The notes beneath the pieces were generated by a model that ran no database searches, had not been told where the DNA came from, and saw only the letters and a list, made by a program, of their open reading frames with translations. Positions 34,938 through 42,785 of a stretch of 64,000 nucleotides of DNA are shown piece after piece. Source of the stretch: Bradyrhizobium ottawaense. Its GTDB lineage: Bacteria; Pseudomonadota; Alphaproteobacteria; Rhizobiales; Xanthobacteraceae. A program made the position numbers and the translations under genes. The DNA lies in the NCBI RefSeq assembly GCF_900099825.1, contig NZ_LT629693.1, positions 2,542,001 through 2,606,000 of the forward strand, written 5' to 3'. The stretch's first letter is position 1; each line of letters begins with the position of its first letter.

Positions 34938-34983
34938 ATCGGGCGCGCATTCGCGCGACCCGTTGAATCCTAATGACGAAGGC

Positions 34984-35229
34984 TTAGAGCTTCTCCTGCC
35001 CGGCCGGCGCCTGGGTCTGGCGCTGCTGGTCCCGCGGGCGGTTCTGTTCGTTGGCGCGGTGGCGGCCATAGGCGCAGCCGGCGATGGCGCCGAGCATGCC
35101 GTGGTGCCCGGCATAATGACCGGCGACGCCGCCGACCGCGGCGCCCTTCAGGCAGCCCTTGGCGTCGGCCGGCGAGGCGGCAACGATCGCCAGCGTGGCG
35201 ATGGCGAAAATGGCGGCGGGGGTTTTCAT
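34984..35229 (-). CDS. Small secreted glycine-zipper protein
   Basis: 81 residues. Signal peptide MKTPAAIFAIATLAIVAASP with cleavage after ADA, then KGCLKGAAVGGVAGHYAGHH and GMLGAIAGCAYGRHRA, a short glycine-zipper segment with two cysteines, followed by a disordered Gln/Arg tail. Such proteins are common in Bradyrhizobium envelopes; function unknown. The ATG at 35229 has an appropriate signal sequence and GGAG upstream. Confidence 0.8.
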   Translation of the reverse strand: MKTPAAIFAIATLAIVAASPADAKGCLKGAAVGGVAGHYAGHHGMLGAIAGCAYGRHRANEQNRPRDQQRQTQAPAGQEKL

Positions 35230-35515
35230 GGCGCGATGTCTCCGGGATGGATGTCACATTGATAACGGCGGTTGCGGAATGAAGTTCCCCACATCCACAA
35301 GGACCATCGCCCGCCGCGCGCCCAACCCGTCATCCGCGGGCTTGACCCGCGTATCGGCGAAGACATTATCGAAAAAGTACACCTAACGGCCGTTAACCGT
35401 TTTGGGCCGGCCGCACCGCCGCCATGATTACCTTTGCGGAATGATCGCCGTGCTATTCCACCGATCAAGAAGCCGGCCGCAAGAGTCGGGCCCAACACCT
35501 GCGGAGAAAAAGCGG

Positions 35516-35962
35516 ATGACCGCGGAGCTCAACCGTAAGCGCGTGCTGAATTTCCTCGAAGTGTTCTATTCCGCCGACATCGACGGCGCGCTGGCGCGCT
35601 GCACCGACGACATCGAATTCACCGCCAACGCCCCGGTCGATTTGCTGCCGCATATGGGCCATCGCCAGGGCAAGGCCGCGATGCGCGAGATGTGGACGGC
35701 CGTTCACGGCAGGTATTCCGAGATGCGCTGGGAGGTTCCGACCCTGGTCGCCGAAGGTGACAAGGTGGCTGCACATATTCGCGTGTTCTTCCGCAAGCGC
35801 AGCAACCGGCGAATGGTGCAGTTCGACATCGCCTCCTTTTTCACGCTGCGCGATGGCCTGATCGCCCAGATCCGGGAAATCATCGACACCTTCGATCTGA
35901 TCGAACAGGTGCTGGAGCGCGACGTGTCGGCGGTGCTGACCGGGAAGACGGAAGAGATCTAG
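35516..35962 (+). CDS. NTF2-like (SnoaL-type) protein, paralogue 1
   Basis: 148 residues. The NTF2-like cone fold is indicated by VLNFLEVFYSADIDGALARC, HMGHRQGKAAMREMWTAVHG, VAAHIRVFFRKRSNR and the closing IREIIDTFDLIEQVLERD. No catalytic pair can be assigned. ATG 35516 has GGAG 10 nt upstream; a longer frame (ATG 35441) adds a basic lead without domain content. A paralogue lies at 36621 and shares the DTFDL-EQ end. Confidence 0.82.
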   Translation: MTAELNRKRVLNFLEVFYSADIDGALARCTDDIEFTANAPVDLLPHMGHRQGKAAMREMWTAVHGRYSEMRWEVPTLVAEGDKVAAHIRVFFRKRSNRRMVQFDIASFFTLRDGLIAQIREIIDTFDLIEQVLERDVSAVLTGKTEEI

Positions 35963-35976
35963 CGGTTCTAGGTCAC

Positions 35977-36066
35977 GTCATTCCGGGGTGATGCGAAGCA
36001 TCGAACCTCAGGGGTGCACCCCGGGGAAGTTCGAGATTCCGGGTTCGCTTCGCGCCCCGGAATGAC
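35977..36066. repeat. Palindromic intergenic repeat, family 1, copy d
   Basis: Arms GTCATTCCGGGG and CCCCGGAATGAC. The interior contains ACCTCAGGGGTGCACCCC, a shorter version of the insert in copy b. It is directly 3' of the NTF2-like gene. Confidence 0.87.
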
Positions 36067-36154
36067 AACCATCAGTAATTTCCCCTCACCCCCATTGAAC
36101 CTCGCTGCCTCCGCCGCGACACACCACAAGGCTGTTTCCGGACAAGAAGCACAT

Positions 36155-36421
36155 ATGAAGATCGCGTTGCTGGCTCTGCTGGGTTTGGCGTTGGGGGCCC
36201 TCGGGGGTGCAGCGCTCGGGATCGGGGCGGATCTCGCCTGGGTGGAAATCTTTAAAACCACGAGTTTTGAAGGCTATAGCGGGATGCTGGTGTTCTTCAC
36301 CTTCATGCCGCTCGGCGCCGCCATCGGCGGTATCGGCGGCGCCCTGCTGTTCGGCGTGATCGCCATCCGCGACGCCGAAATCGCCATCGAACGCGAGCCG
36401 GTAGGCCGCCGGGACCGCTAA
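36155..36421 (+). CDS. Small membrane protein, 88 residues
   Basis: 88 residues with two hydrophobic segments (ALLALLGLALGALGGAALGI and VFFTFMPLGAAIGGIGGALL), both rich in glycine-zipper spacing, and a charged cytoplasmic tail (RDAEIAIEREPVGRRDR). No family is recognised. It lies between the two NTF2-like paralogues on the same strand. Confidence 0.75.
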   Translation: MKIALLALLGLALGALGGAALGIGADLAWVEIFKTTSFEGYSGMLVFFTFMPLGAAIGGIGGALLFGVIAIRDAEIAIEREPVGRRDR

Positions 36422-36464
36422 ACAAGCGCTTAACGGCCCCTGATCACACGCAAATGACTGAAAC

Positions 36465-36482
36465 CATTGCATTTGTGCAATG
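36465..36482. promoter_or_regulatory. Palindrome in an AT-rich upstream region
   Basis: CATTGCA, TTTG, TGCAATG: perfect 7-bp arms. It sits in an AT-rich stretch (about 36440-36545) that stands out from the surrounding GC-rich DNA and precedes the second NTF2-like gene. An operator or promoter region is likely; no factor can be named. Confidence 0.45.
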
Positions 36483-36620
36483 CAAAAACGTCAATTGTAC
36501 TTTGGCAAAGAGCTCCTATTGTTAGTGCACTAATGAATTAAGCCATCCCGCCCGGCGTCGATGACGACGCTTATTTGGGCGCGCTCGCTGTTTTTGAAAT
36601 CCAGTTCAGGGACCACCCAA

Positions 36621-37055
36621 ATGACAGAGCACAGTCTCTGGCGTTTCTCACGCGCGTTGCATCGCGCGATCAACGAGCGCCAGCCTGCCGACCTCGAAGC
36701 CCTGCTCGACGACGACGTCGATTGGGCGATCTATGGCCCGATCGACATGTTTCCGTTCTTCGGATCGCGCCGCGGCAAAGCGGCCGTGATCGAGGTGATC
36801 CGGCAGATCTCCGAGAACGTCCGCGTCCATCGCTTCGACCGCGAATCGATCATGCTGGGGGTGGATTCGGCAGCCTCGATGATGCGCTATTCGTTGACGG
36901 CGCTGGATTCCAACAAGCCTATCAGCCTGCGGATCGCGCATTTCGCGCAGTTCAGGGCCGGCCGGCTGACCAATTTCCGCGTTCTGGTCGACACCTTCGA
37001 CCTGGTCGAGCAGACCGTCGGCTACCCGATCCACCTGCCGCGCATGGCGGTCTAG
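36621..37055 (+). CDS. NTF2-like (SnoaL-type) protein, paralogue 2
   Basis: 144 residues. RFSRALHRAINERQPADLEA, DDVDWAIYGPIDMFPFFGSR, RGKAAVIEVIRQISENVRVH, LTNFRVLVDTFDLVEQTVGY: the NTF2-like pattern, close to the gene at 35516 in order and in the final DTFDLVEQ motif. ATG 36621 begins the domain; an upstream ATG (36561) would add 20 residues of no domain content. No substrate or pathway is evident. Confidence 0.82.
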   Translation: MTEHSLWRFSRALHRAINERQPADLEALLDDDVDWAIYGPIDMFPFFGSRRGKAAVIEVIRQISENVRVHRFDRESIMLGVDSAASMMRYSLTALDSNKPISLRIAHFAQFRAGRLTNFRVLVDTFDLVEQTVGYPIHLPRMAV

Positions 37056-37139
37056 GGACCGCGTCTCTCTCGTCTTCCTCTTGCCCGGTCACCGCTGCCT
37101 GCCTTGTGCGGACGGCGGCGACCTGTCGGCGACGCCGGA

Positions 37140-37182
37140 CATCCACGTCTTGTCTTTTCCAGCCCCAAGACAGACGTGGATG
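37140..37182. repeat. Inverted repeat upstream of a secreted-protein gene
   Basis: CATCCACGTCTTGTCTT (37140-37156) and AAGACAGACGTGGATG (37167-37182) pair with one bulged base around a 10-nt loop. It lies 85 nt after the NTF2-like stop and 88 nt before the next start. It lacks a U-tract, so it is not a plain terminator. Confidence 0.7.
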
Positions 37183-37270
37183 GCCTGGCGATTCGGCGCT
37201 CCGGCGCCTTCGCCATAATTTCGCGCCAGAGTGAACGCATTCTTGGCGCTACTTGGAATGCAGGCGGGCA

Positions 37271-38185
37271 ATGATTCCCACGACACGATATCGCCGGACG
37301 AGGCTGCTGACGCTGGTGGCCGGCTTCAGCCTGCTTTCTGTACTGGCAGCAGCAGCGCAGACGCCCCCTGCCGAAGACGAGGCAGAGATGCCCGCGGCGG
37401 AAGAGGCCGCCGCCGCCGCCCCTGATGTCAACGACGCCGACATCATGAAGGACATCGACGTCAGCAAGCTCGACTGGAGCCAGCTCAATGTCGATGCCTC
37501 GACCTTCACCGGGCCGGCTCCGAAAGGCCGCGCCGCGCCGAAGGGTAACAATGCGGACGCCACCTGGTCGAACAACGCCAAGCCGAACGGCGCGGCAGCG
37601 GTGTCGGTCAAGCAATCCGTCACGCCGTTCTGGGACGCGCGCGTCGGCGCCGACATGACGGTCGCGCGTCAGGGCACCCTGACCGCGTCCGAAGCGCTGT
37701 CGGAAAAGCTTTCGAATGGCGGCAACCTGCAGCAATCCTCCGGCACGGCCTGGGCCGCGATCACCGCGCCCGGCGTGGCCTCGATCTGGGACAAGACCGC
37801 GGTGGAAGCCCGCGTCGATCCCGGGCAGGAACAGTCCAAGCTCGGCACCTCCCTGAGCAAATCGCTGCCGCTCAGCGAGCAATATTCGCTGACGTTGAAG
37901 AACGACTACAATGTGATCCAGCAGGGCATCGTGCCGGTGCCCGGCATCGTCGGCCACCCGGCGCGCTCGTATGAAACCGACCAGTCGGCGAAGGTGAGCG
38001 TCACCGATACCGGCACCAGCTTCGTGGCGGGACAGACGCTGTCCAGCAACGACGACAAATGGCTGCGCAAGGTCGGCGCCGAGCAGAAGCTGTTCGACGG
38101 CGTCACCATCTCGGGCTCGATCGGCGAGACCTCGACCGGCGCCGTCAACAAGAGTCTCAGCGCCGGCTTCAAGCGCAGCTGGTAA
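37271..38185 (+). CDS. Secreted protein, probable outer-membrane beta-barrel-like
   Basis: 304 residues. Signal peptide with basic start (MIPTTRYRRTRLLTLVAGFS) and cleavage near AAAQTPP. An acidic Ala/Glu-rich linker is followed by a beta-rich region with alternating patterns (SVKQSVTPFWDARVGADMTV, KTAVEARVDPGQEQSKLG, QYSLTLKNDYNVIQQG). The last residues, LSAGFKRSW, end in Trp, as in many outer-membrane proteins. No family is recognised with certainty; the beta-barrel idea is inference. Confidence 0.7.
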   Translation: MIPTTRYRRTRLLTLVAGFSLLSVLAAAAQTPPAEDEAEMPAAEEAAAAAPDVNDADIMKDIDVSKLDWSQLNVDASTFTGPAPKGRAAPKGNNADATWSNNAKPNGAAAVSVKQSVTPFWDARVGADMTVARQGTLTASEALSEKLSNGGNLQQSSGTAWAAITAPGVASIWDKTAVEARVDPGQEQSKLGTSLSKSLPLSEQYSLTLKNDYNVIQQGIVPVPGIVGHPARSYETDQSAKVSVTDTGTSFVAGQTLSSNDDKWLRKVGAEQKLFDGVTISGSIGETSTGAVNKSLSAGFKRSW

Positions 38186-38358
38186 GCGCAGCCCTTCCTG
38201 CTGAAATCGTTCCCTTTTCCGGCAATCCCCAGGAATGATCCAGCATTGCCGCATATTGGCCCAGATGCGGTCAAAATCGGCAGACCAGATGGCGCCGTAC
38301 CACTTCGTCGTGCGGGGGACGTCCGCGCTCGCTTGAAAGCGAAACAGAGGAATAGCCG

Positions 38359-38778
38359 ATGAACGCTACCATTCGTTCCGAAGAAATTGAATCAAACACC
38401 GAAGTCGACAGCGATCTCGCCGCGGTGTCCGAGGTCGAAGCCGGCATTCGCGACTTCGTCCGCAACGACATTGCCTATCTGCGCCGTCCGTCGGTGCCGA
38501 GCCCGGAAACCGTGCCGCTCGACGCGACCGCCGAGGCCACCGTCAACAGTGTCAACTCGCTGATCCAGCGCGTCGCCGGAACCTCGCTTGCGGAAATCGA
38601 GAAGCTGATTTCGGAACTCGAAAGCCTGCGTGACCTGCTGCATGCCGAAGGCCAGCGTGTTCAGCGCGAGATCTCGGGCTATGCCCAGCTCAGCCAGGCC
38701 GCGATGAAGTCGACGCGCATGATCGCCGACAACGTCACGCAGTGGAAGCGCGCCGCCGACGGTCTGCGCAACAGCTAG
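38359..38778 (+). CDS. Conserved hypothetical helical protein
   Basis: 139 residues, acidic at the N-terminus (NATIRSEEIESNTEVDSDLA) and helical throughout. A coiled-coil heptad region is visible at NSLIQRVAGTSLAEIEKLIS and ELESLRDLLHAEGQRVQREI. It ends with TRMIADNVTQWKRAADGLRN. No enzymatic motif. A terminator follows at 38805. Role unknown. Confidence 0.75.
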   Translation: MNATIRSEEIESNTEVDSDLAAVSEVEAGIRDFVRNDIAYLRRPSVPSPETVPLDATAEATVNSVNSLIQRVAGTSLAEIEKLISELESLRDLLHAEGQRVQREISGYAQLSQAAMKSTRMIADNVTQWKRAADGLRNS

Positions 38779-38786
38779 CCGCCACT

Positions 38787-38803
38787 AGGTCAAGACTTGA
38801 CCT
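38787..38803. repeat. 17-bp perfect palindrome
   Basis: AGGTCAAG, A, CTTGACCT. It lies directly between the stop codon at 38778 and the terminator at 38805. Confidence 0.7.
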
Positions 38804-38804
38804 G

Positions 38805-38840
38805 CCGCCGCCTCCTGCTAATGGAGCGCGGCGGTTTTGA
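38805..38840 (+). terminator. Rho-independent terminator
   Basis: CCGCCGCCTCC and GGAGCGCGGCGG pair (one bulge) with a 7-nt loop, followed by TTTTGATTT. It starts 27 nt after the stop codon of the helical protein gene. Confidence 0.65.
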
Positions 38841-38845
38841 TTTGG

Positions 38846-38900
38846 GCGTTTCCGGGTGAAGCGAATAGCGCTTCACGTCGAGAAAGCGCGTCAAAACAAA
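38846..38900. repeat. Dispersed repeat, family 2, copy c (degenerate)
   Basis: GCGTTTCCGGGTGAAGCGAA and then GAGAAAGCGCGTCAAAACAA. Similar to the outer parts of the copy at 10618, with a GAAGCGAATAGCGCTTC hairpin inside. Confidence 0.5.
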
Positions 38901-39004
38901 AGACTGCCAAATCGATTTGAACTTGCCGGCTGTGAGCTGCGACCAACAGCAGGCGCCCTCGCCTCACGATGGGGATCTGGGCTGGAATTTTGGGGATATT
39001 CTTG

Positions 39005-39142
39005 ATGGAAAGCGTCCGGCCGGATAACGCAGATCCGATTCCGTTGCAGCGTTCACAGCACAGCATGGCCAGCATCATGATCCGGTTTGTCGGACTGCTG
39101 CTGATATTCGTGGTGGTGATGGGATTGCTCTGGAGCCACTGA
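39005..39142 (+). CDS. Small membrane protein, 45 residues
   Basis: ATG 39005 to TGA 39142. A polar start (MESVRPDNADPIPLQRSQHS) is followed by one hydrophobic helix (IMIRFVGLLLIFVVVMGLLW) ending SH. The composition is that of a single-pass small protein. No family is recognised; no strong ribosome site is visible. Below usual gene-calling length. Confidence 0.5.
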   Translation: MESVRPDNADPIPLQRSQHSMASIMIRFVGLLLIFVVVMGLLWSH

Positions 39143-39211
39143 TGGTCCGGCGGAATTTTCTCGCCGAACCCGATCCCGCGAGTCGATGCCTGTGGTCAGC
39201 GAATTCTCAGA

Positions 39212-39355
39212 CTACCGGCTGGCGATCGCGCTGCTCTCGAGCGAGTAGCCGCCGTCGGCATAGGTTTTCACCACCATGGCGGTGGTCAGCATCACCGCAA
39301 GGGTGATGGTTGCGAAGATAAAGCCGACGAATTTCAGGCCGCTGCGATCTGCCAT
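39212..39355 (-). CDS. Small membrane protein, 47 residues
   Basis: ATG 39355 to TAG 39212. MADRSGLKFVGFIFATITLA continues VMLTTAMVVKTYADG, giving one N-terminal transmembrane helix and a short tail with YSLESSAIAS. GGGGATGACC lies just upstream of the ATG and may serve as ribosome site. It is convergent with the small membrane ORF at 39005. A different frame of the same strand (39207-39407) has an unlikely His/Arg-rich composition. Confidence 0.6.
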   Translation of the reverse strand: MADRSGLKFVGFIFATITLAVMLTTAMVVKTYADGGYSLESSAIASR

Positions 39356-39485
39356 GGTCATCCCCTCGGTGTTTTCCCTGGGACCGATATGGCAGGGATA
39401 AGTTCATAATGCGTTAGCGAAAAAACCGTTCCACGGATTCATCAATACCAATCCATTAACGGCGCAATTCGGTAACCATGTTGGC

Positions 39486-39968
39486 TCAGGCGCCGGCGTT
39501 CCGTCGCGGCACGAAGGCGGTCGCAAGGAACGAATAGACAAGCTCGCCGCGCTGGTTGGTGCCGGTATTGCGGGCCTGCAGGATGCCCCATTCGGGACGC
39601 TTCTCCGAAGTGCGCTTCGCTTCGATGACGCTGGAAAAGCTGATGGTGTCGCCGGCCAATACCGGCTTGATCCAGCGCAGCTCGCGAAAACCCGGCGACG
39701 GCCCCCAGACCGCGATCTCCTCGCCGCGCGCGGCCGCTTCCTTGCTCATGCGCTGGCCGTCGGCCACCATCAGCTTCATGCACACCGATCCGACGTGCCA
39801 GCCTGACGCGGCCAATCCGCCGAACAGGGATTTCCGGCCCGCCTCCTCGTCGAGGTGAAAGGCCTGCGGATCGAATTGCGCCGCGAATTTCTTGATCTGT
39901 TCGGCGGTGAAGGTGAACGATCCCACTTCGCGCCGCACGCCGATTTCCATATCCTCGAAGAAACGCAT
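39486..39968 (-). CDS. MaoC-like dehydratase, gene 2 of pair
   Basis: 160 residues of hot-dog fold. The MaoC/R-hydratase signature is FAAQFDPQAFHLDEEAGRKS, with the catalytic Asp and His, then FGGLAASGWHVGSVCMKLM. Such enzymes hydrate (R)-specific enoyl-CoA or dehydrate related acyl-CoA. It begins 5 bp after the stop of the upstream MaoC-like gene. The pair probably forms a heterodimer or two stacked hot-dog subunits. Confidence 0.88.
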   Translation of the reverse strand: MRFFEDMEIGVRREVGSFTFTAEQIKKFAAQFDPQAFHLDEEAGRKSLFGGLAASGWHVGSVCMKLMVADGQRMSKEAAARGEEIAVWGPSPGFRELRWIKPVLAGDTISFSSVIEAKRTSEKRPEWGILQARNTGTNQRGELVYSFLATAFVPRRNAGA

Positions 39969-39973
39969 CGGGG

Positions 39974-40432
39974 CTACTCCGCCGCCGCATCGGCGCGGCG
40001 CACGATGATCGGCGACACCATCTCGCACAGCGTCACGCCGGCCGCGTTGCGGACCACACTCTTGAACGTTACGATGCCGGTATCCGGGCGGCTGCGCGAA
40101 ACCCTGGCTTCCGCCACCTCGATGTCGGCCATCAGATCGTCACCCGGCCGCAGCGGCGCCAGCCAGCGCAATTCGTTGACGCCGGGCGACCCCATCGACG
40201 CGGTGCGGCTGATGAAGCCGTCGAACATCATCCGCATCAGCAGCGAGCAAAGGTGCCAGCCCGAACCGGACAGGCCTTTCAGCATCGACGCCTTGGCGGC
40301 CTCTTCGTCGAGATGCATCGGTTGCGGGTCGTATTCCCCGGCGAAAGCCAGAATCTCCTCGCGCGTCACATGGCGCGGACCGTACGTGCCGAAGTGGCCG
40401 GGCTTGAAGTCTTCGAAGGTGAGCGTTGTCAT
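39974..40432 (-). CDS. MaoC-like dehydratase, gene 1 of pair
   Basis: 152 residues. Signature FAGEYDPQPMHLDEEAAKAS with the same Asp/His pair, then LKGLSGSGWHLCSLLMRMMF. About 35-40 percent alike to the following gene, suggesting ancient tandem duplication. ATG 40432 starts the domain (MTTLTFEDFKPGH). Both genes are in one operon; no acyl-CoA partner gene is adjacent, so the pathway is unknown. Confidence 0.88.
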   Translation of the reverse strand: MTTLTFEDFKPGHFGTYGPRHVTREEILAFAGEYDPQPMHLDEEAAKASMLKGLSGSGWHLCSLLMRMMFDGFISRTASMGSPGVNELRWLAPLRPGDDLMADIEVAEARVSRSRPDTGIVTFKSVVRNAAGVTLCEMVSPIIVRRADAAAE

Positions 40433-40634
40433 GACCTGAGATTTTGGATCGCGGATTCGGATTGCGGATTTAGGGCGGAGAAGCCCGATTGTGGCCGTTA
40501 TTTGCAGCAATCTCAACCCGTCCGCGCGCATGGCTCGTTCGCGCGCTTGCTCAAGGCCCTTTTCGGAGCTAGCCCTGTGCTGTCACGAACCAGGCTGGAC
40601 ACGAATCATATTTGGATCGCCGGGAGAACCACCG

Positions 40635-40928
40635 ATGTTCGATTTTCAGGATCTGTTTCAGTGGGACCGCTTCATCACGCCCACGATCATCAAGACGTTC
40701 TACTGGCTGGTGATCGGATTGATCATCCTGTTCGGCATCTCCGGAATTTTTTCGGGCCTGGCCGCGATGGCGATCAGCCCGTTCGGCGGCTTCATCCTGC
40801 TGCTGTCCTCGATCGCCGGCGTCGTGGTCGGCATCGTGTTTTCGCGCATCGCCGCGGAGTTCATCCTGATCGTATTCCGCATCAACGAGCATCTCGGCGC
40901 GATACGGGATCAGGGGCAGATGCGGTGA
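40635..40928 (+). CDS. DUF4282 membrane protein
   Basis: 97 residues. MFDFQDLFQWDRFITPTIIK is the DUF4282 opening, followed by two helices (FYWLVIGLIILFGISGIFSG and FGGFILLLSSIAGVVVGIVF) and an amphipathic RIAAEFILIVFRINEHL. Family function unknown. ATG 40635 is the natural start; the frame upstream is not domain-like. A family 1 palindrome follows the stop codon. Confidence 0.85.
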   Translation: MFDFQDLFQWDRFITPTIIKTFYWLVIGLIILFGISGIFSGLAAMAISPFGGFILLLSSIAGVVVGIVFSRIAAEFILIVFRINEHLGAIRDQGQMR

Positions 40929-40932
40929 ATTG

Positions 40933-41010
40933 GTCATTCCGGGGCAATGCGCAGCATTGAACCCGGAATCTCGAGATTCCGGGTTCACGCTTCGCGTGCC
41001 CCGGAATGAC
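40933..41010. repeat. Palindromic intergenic repeat, family 1, copy e
   Basis: Arms GTCATTCCGGGG and CCCCGGAATGAC, inner hairpins AATGCGCAGCATT and CACGCTTCGCGTG. It lies between the convergent ends of the DUF4282 gene and ychF. Confidence 0.88.
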
Positions 41011-41021
41011 AGCACCAACAA

Positions 41022-42119
41022 TCAGGTATTGAACCGGAAGTGCATCACGTCGCCGTCCGCGACGACGTATTCCTTGCCTTCCAGCCGCAGCTTGCCGCCG
41101 TCGCGGGCGCCGGCTTCGCCGCCGAGCGCGACATAGTCGGCATAGGCGATGGTCTCGGCGCGGATGAAGCCCTTTTCGAAATCGGTATGGATCACGCCAG
41201 CCGCGGCCGGGCCCTTGGTGCCGCGATGGATGGTCCAGGCCCGCGCTTCCTTTGGACCGACGGTGAAATAGGTGATGAGGTCGAGCAACTGGTAGCCGGC
41301 GCGGATCAGGCGGTCGAGACCGGCCTCTTCCAGGCCGAGCGTGTCGAGGAAATCGGCGCGTTCCTCGCGTGACAGCGTCGCGATTTCGGATTCGATCTTG
41401 GCCGAGATCACCACCGCGACCGCGCCCTCTTTCTTGGCGTGTTCGAATACCTGCTTCGAAAAATTATTGCCGTCCTTGGCCGAGCCTTCCTCGACGTTGC
41501 AGACGTAAAGCACCGGCTTGGACGTCAGCAGGCCGAGCATGCCGAAGGCGCGCTCTTCTTCCGGCTTGCGTTCGAGAAACCGCGCCGGCTTGCCCTCGCG
41601 CAGCAGCACCAGCGCGCGGTTGACGAGATCGAGCTGTTCCTTGGCGTCCTTGTCGTTGCCTTTCGCCTTCTTGGCGAGGTTGTCGACCCGCTTCTCGAGG
41701 CTGTCGAGATCGGCGAGCATCAGCTCGGTCTCGATGGTCTCGATATCGGCCAATGGCGCGATCTTGCCTTCGACATGGGTGATGTCGGAGTCCTCAAAAC
41801 ATCGCACCACATGCGCGACCGCATCGACCTCGCGGATGGTGGCGAGGAACTGGTTGCCGAGGCCTTCGCCCTTGGAGGCGCCGCGCACCAGCCCTGCGAT
41901 ATCGACGAAAGTCAGCCGCGTCGGGATGATCTGCGCCGACTTGGCGATATCAGACAGTTTGTCGAGCCTGACATCCGGCACCGCGACCTCGCCGACATTC
42001 GGCTCGATGGTGCAGAACGGATAATTCGCCGCCTGGGCCGCAGCCGTCTCGGTCAGCGCGTTGAACAACGTCGACTTGCCGACATTGGGCAGTCCGACGA
42101 TACCGCATTTGAATCCCAT
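41022..42119 (-). CDS. ychF: Redox-regulated ATPase YchF (Obg-like)
   Basis: 365 residues. G1 motif GLPNVGKSTLFNAL (9-22), switch region FVDIAGLVRGASKGEGLGNQ, and a coiled-coil insertion from about 130. At the G4 position NxxE (CNVEE) replaces NKxD, the reason YchF prefers ATP. A C-terminal TGS domain begins near 280 (DLITYFTVGPKEARAWTIHR). It binds ribosomes and affects stress responses in other bacteria. It is the third gene of an operon with rplY and pth, the common order in Rhizobiales. Confidence 0.96.
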   Translation of the reverse strand: MGFKCGIVGLPNVGKSTLFNALTETAAAQAANYPFCTIEPNVGEVAVPDVRLDKLSDIAKSAQIIPTRLTFVDIAGLVRGASKGEGLGNQFLATIREVDAVAHVVRCFEDSDITHVEGKIAPLADIETIETELMLADLDSLEKRVDNLAKKAKGNDKDAKEQLDLVNRALVLLREGKPARFLERKPEEERAFGMLGLLTSKPVLYVCNVEEGSAKDGNNFSKQVFEHAKKEGAVAVVISAKIESEIATLSREERADFLDTLGLEEAGLDRLIRAGYQLLDLITYFTVGPKEARAWTIHRGTKGPAAAGVIHTDFEKGFIRAETIAYADYVALGGEAGARDGGKLRLEGKEYVVADGDVMHFRFNT

Positions 42120-42158
42120 AATGTGTCCTGAAGTCGGTTGCGGGCGGTCGGCGGCGCG

Positions 42159-42764
42159 TTACACGGCGCCGTCATCGCCCTTCTCGAAAAATCCCCTGGC
42201 CTGCAGCGCCAGATGCACCTTGTTCTGAAACGTCGAGTCGCGGCCGGTGGTGAGCAGCGCAGCAGCGTCGGCAACCGCCTCGCACAGCGCCTCGACCCAG
42301 GGCCGATCGCTCTTGGCAAAATCCGACAGCACGTGGCTGTGCACCAGTTCCTTGACGCCGGGATGACCGATCCCGAGCCGCACCCGGCGATACTCGTTGC
42401 CGATATGCGAGGAGATCGAGCGCAGCCCGTTGTGGCCGGCAATGCCGCCGCCGATCTTGACGCGCACTTTCGCCGGCGGCAGTTCGAGTTCGTCCTGAAA
42501 CACGGTGATCTCTCCGGCGGAGAGCTTGAAGAAGTTCGCAGCTTCCTGAACCGCGCGCCCGGACTCGTTCATGAAGGTGGTCGGCCGAAGCAGAACGACC
42601 TTCTCGCCATCGAGCGTGCCTTCGGACGTCTCGCCCTGAAAACGGCGGCGCCATGGTCCGAAACCATGACGCCGCGCAATTTCATCGACGGCCATGAACC
42701 CGATGTTGTGGCGGTTGTTCGCGTACTTTCCGCCGGGATTACCAAGACCAACAAACAGGCGCAT
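42159..42764 (-). CDS. pth: Peptidyl-tRNA hydrolase
   Basis: 201 residues. Releases tRNA from peptidyl-tRNA dropped by the ribosome. The family opening [20 protein letters not shown] contains the catalytic His in RHNIG, with later motifs [27 protein letters not shown] and VRLGIGHPG. The gene starts 21 nt after rplY and ends 39 nt before ychF. Confidence 0.96.
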   Translation of the reverse strand: MRLFVGLGNPGGKYANNRHNIGFMAVDEIARRHGFGPWRRRFQGETSEGTLDGEKVVLLRPTTFMNESGRAVQEAANFFKLSAGEITVFQDELELPPAKVRVKIGGGIAGHNGLRSISSHIGNEYRRVRLGIGHPGVKELVHSHVLSDFAKSDRPWVEALCEAVADAAALLTTGRDSTFQNKVHLALQARGFFEKGDDGAV

Positions 42765-42785
42765 GACGCGGCATCCCGCGCAAGC

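Noticed and set aside
39207..39407. 66-residue minus-strand frame rich in His and Arg
   Set aside because: A different frame of the same strand encodes a plausible 47-residue membrane protein (39212-39355), which explains the open frame.
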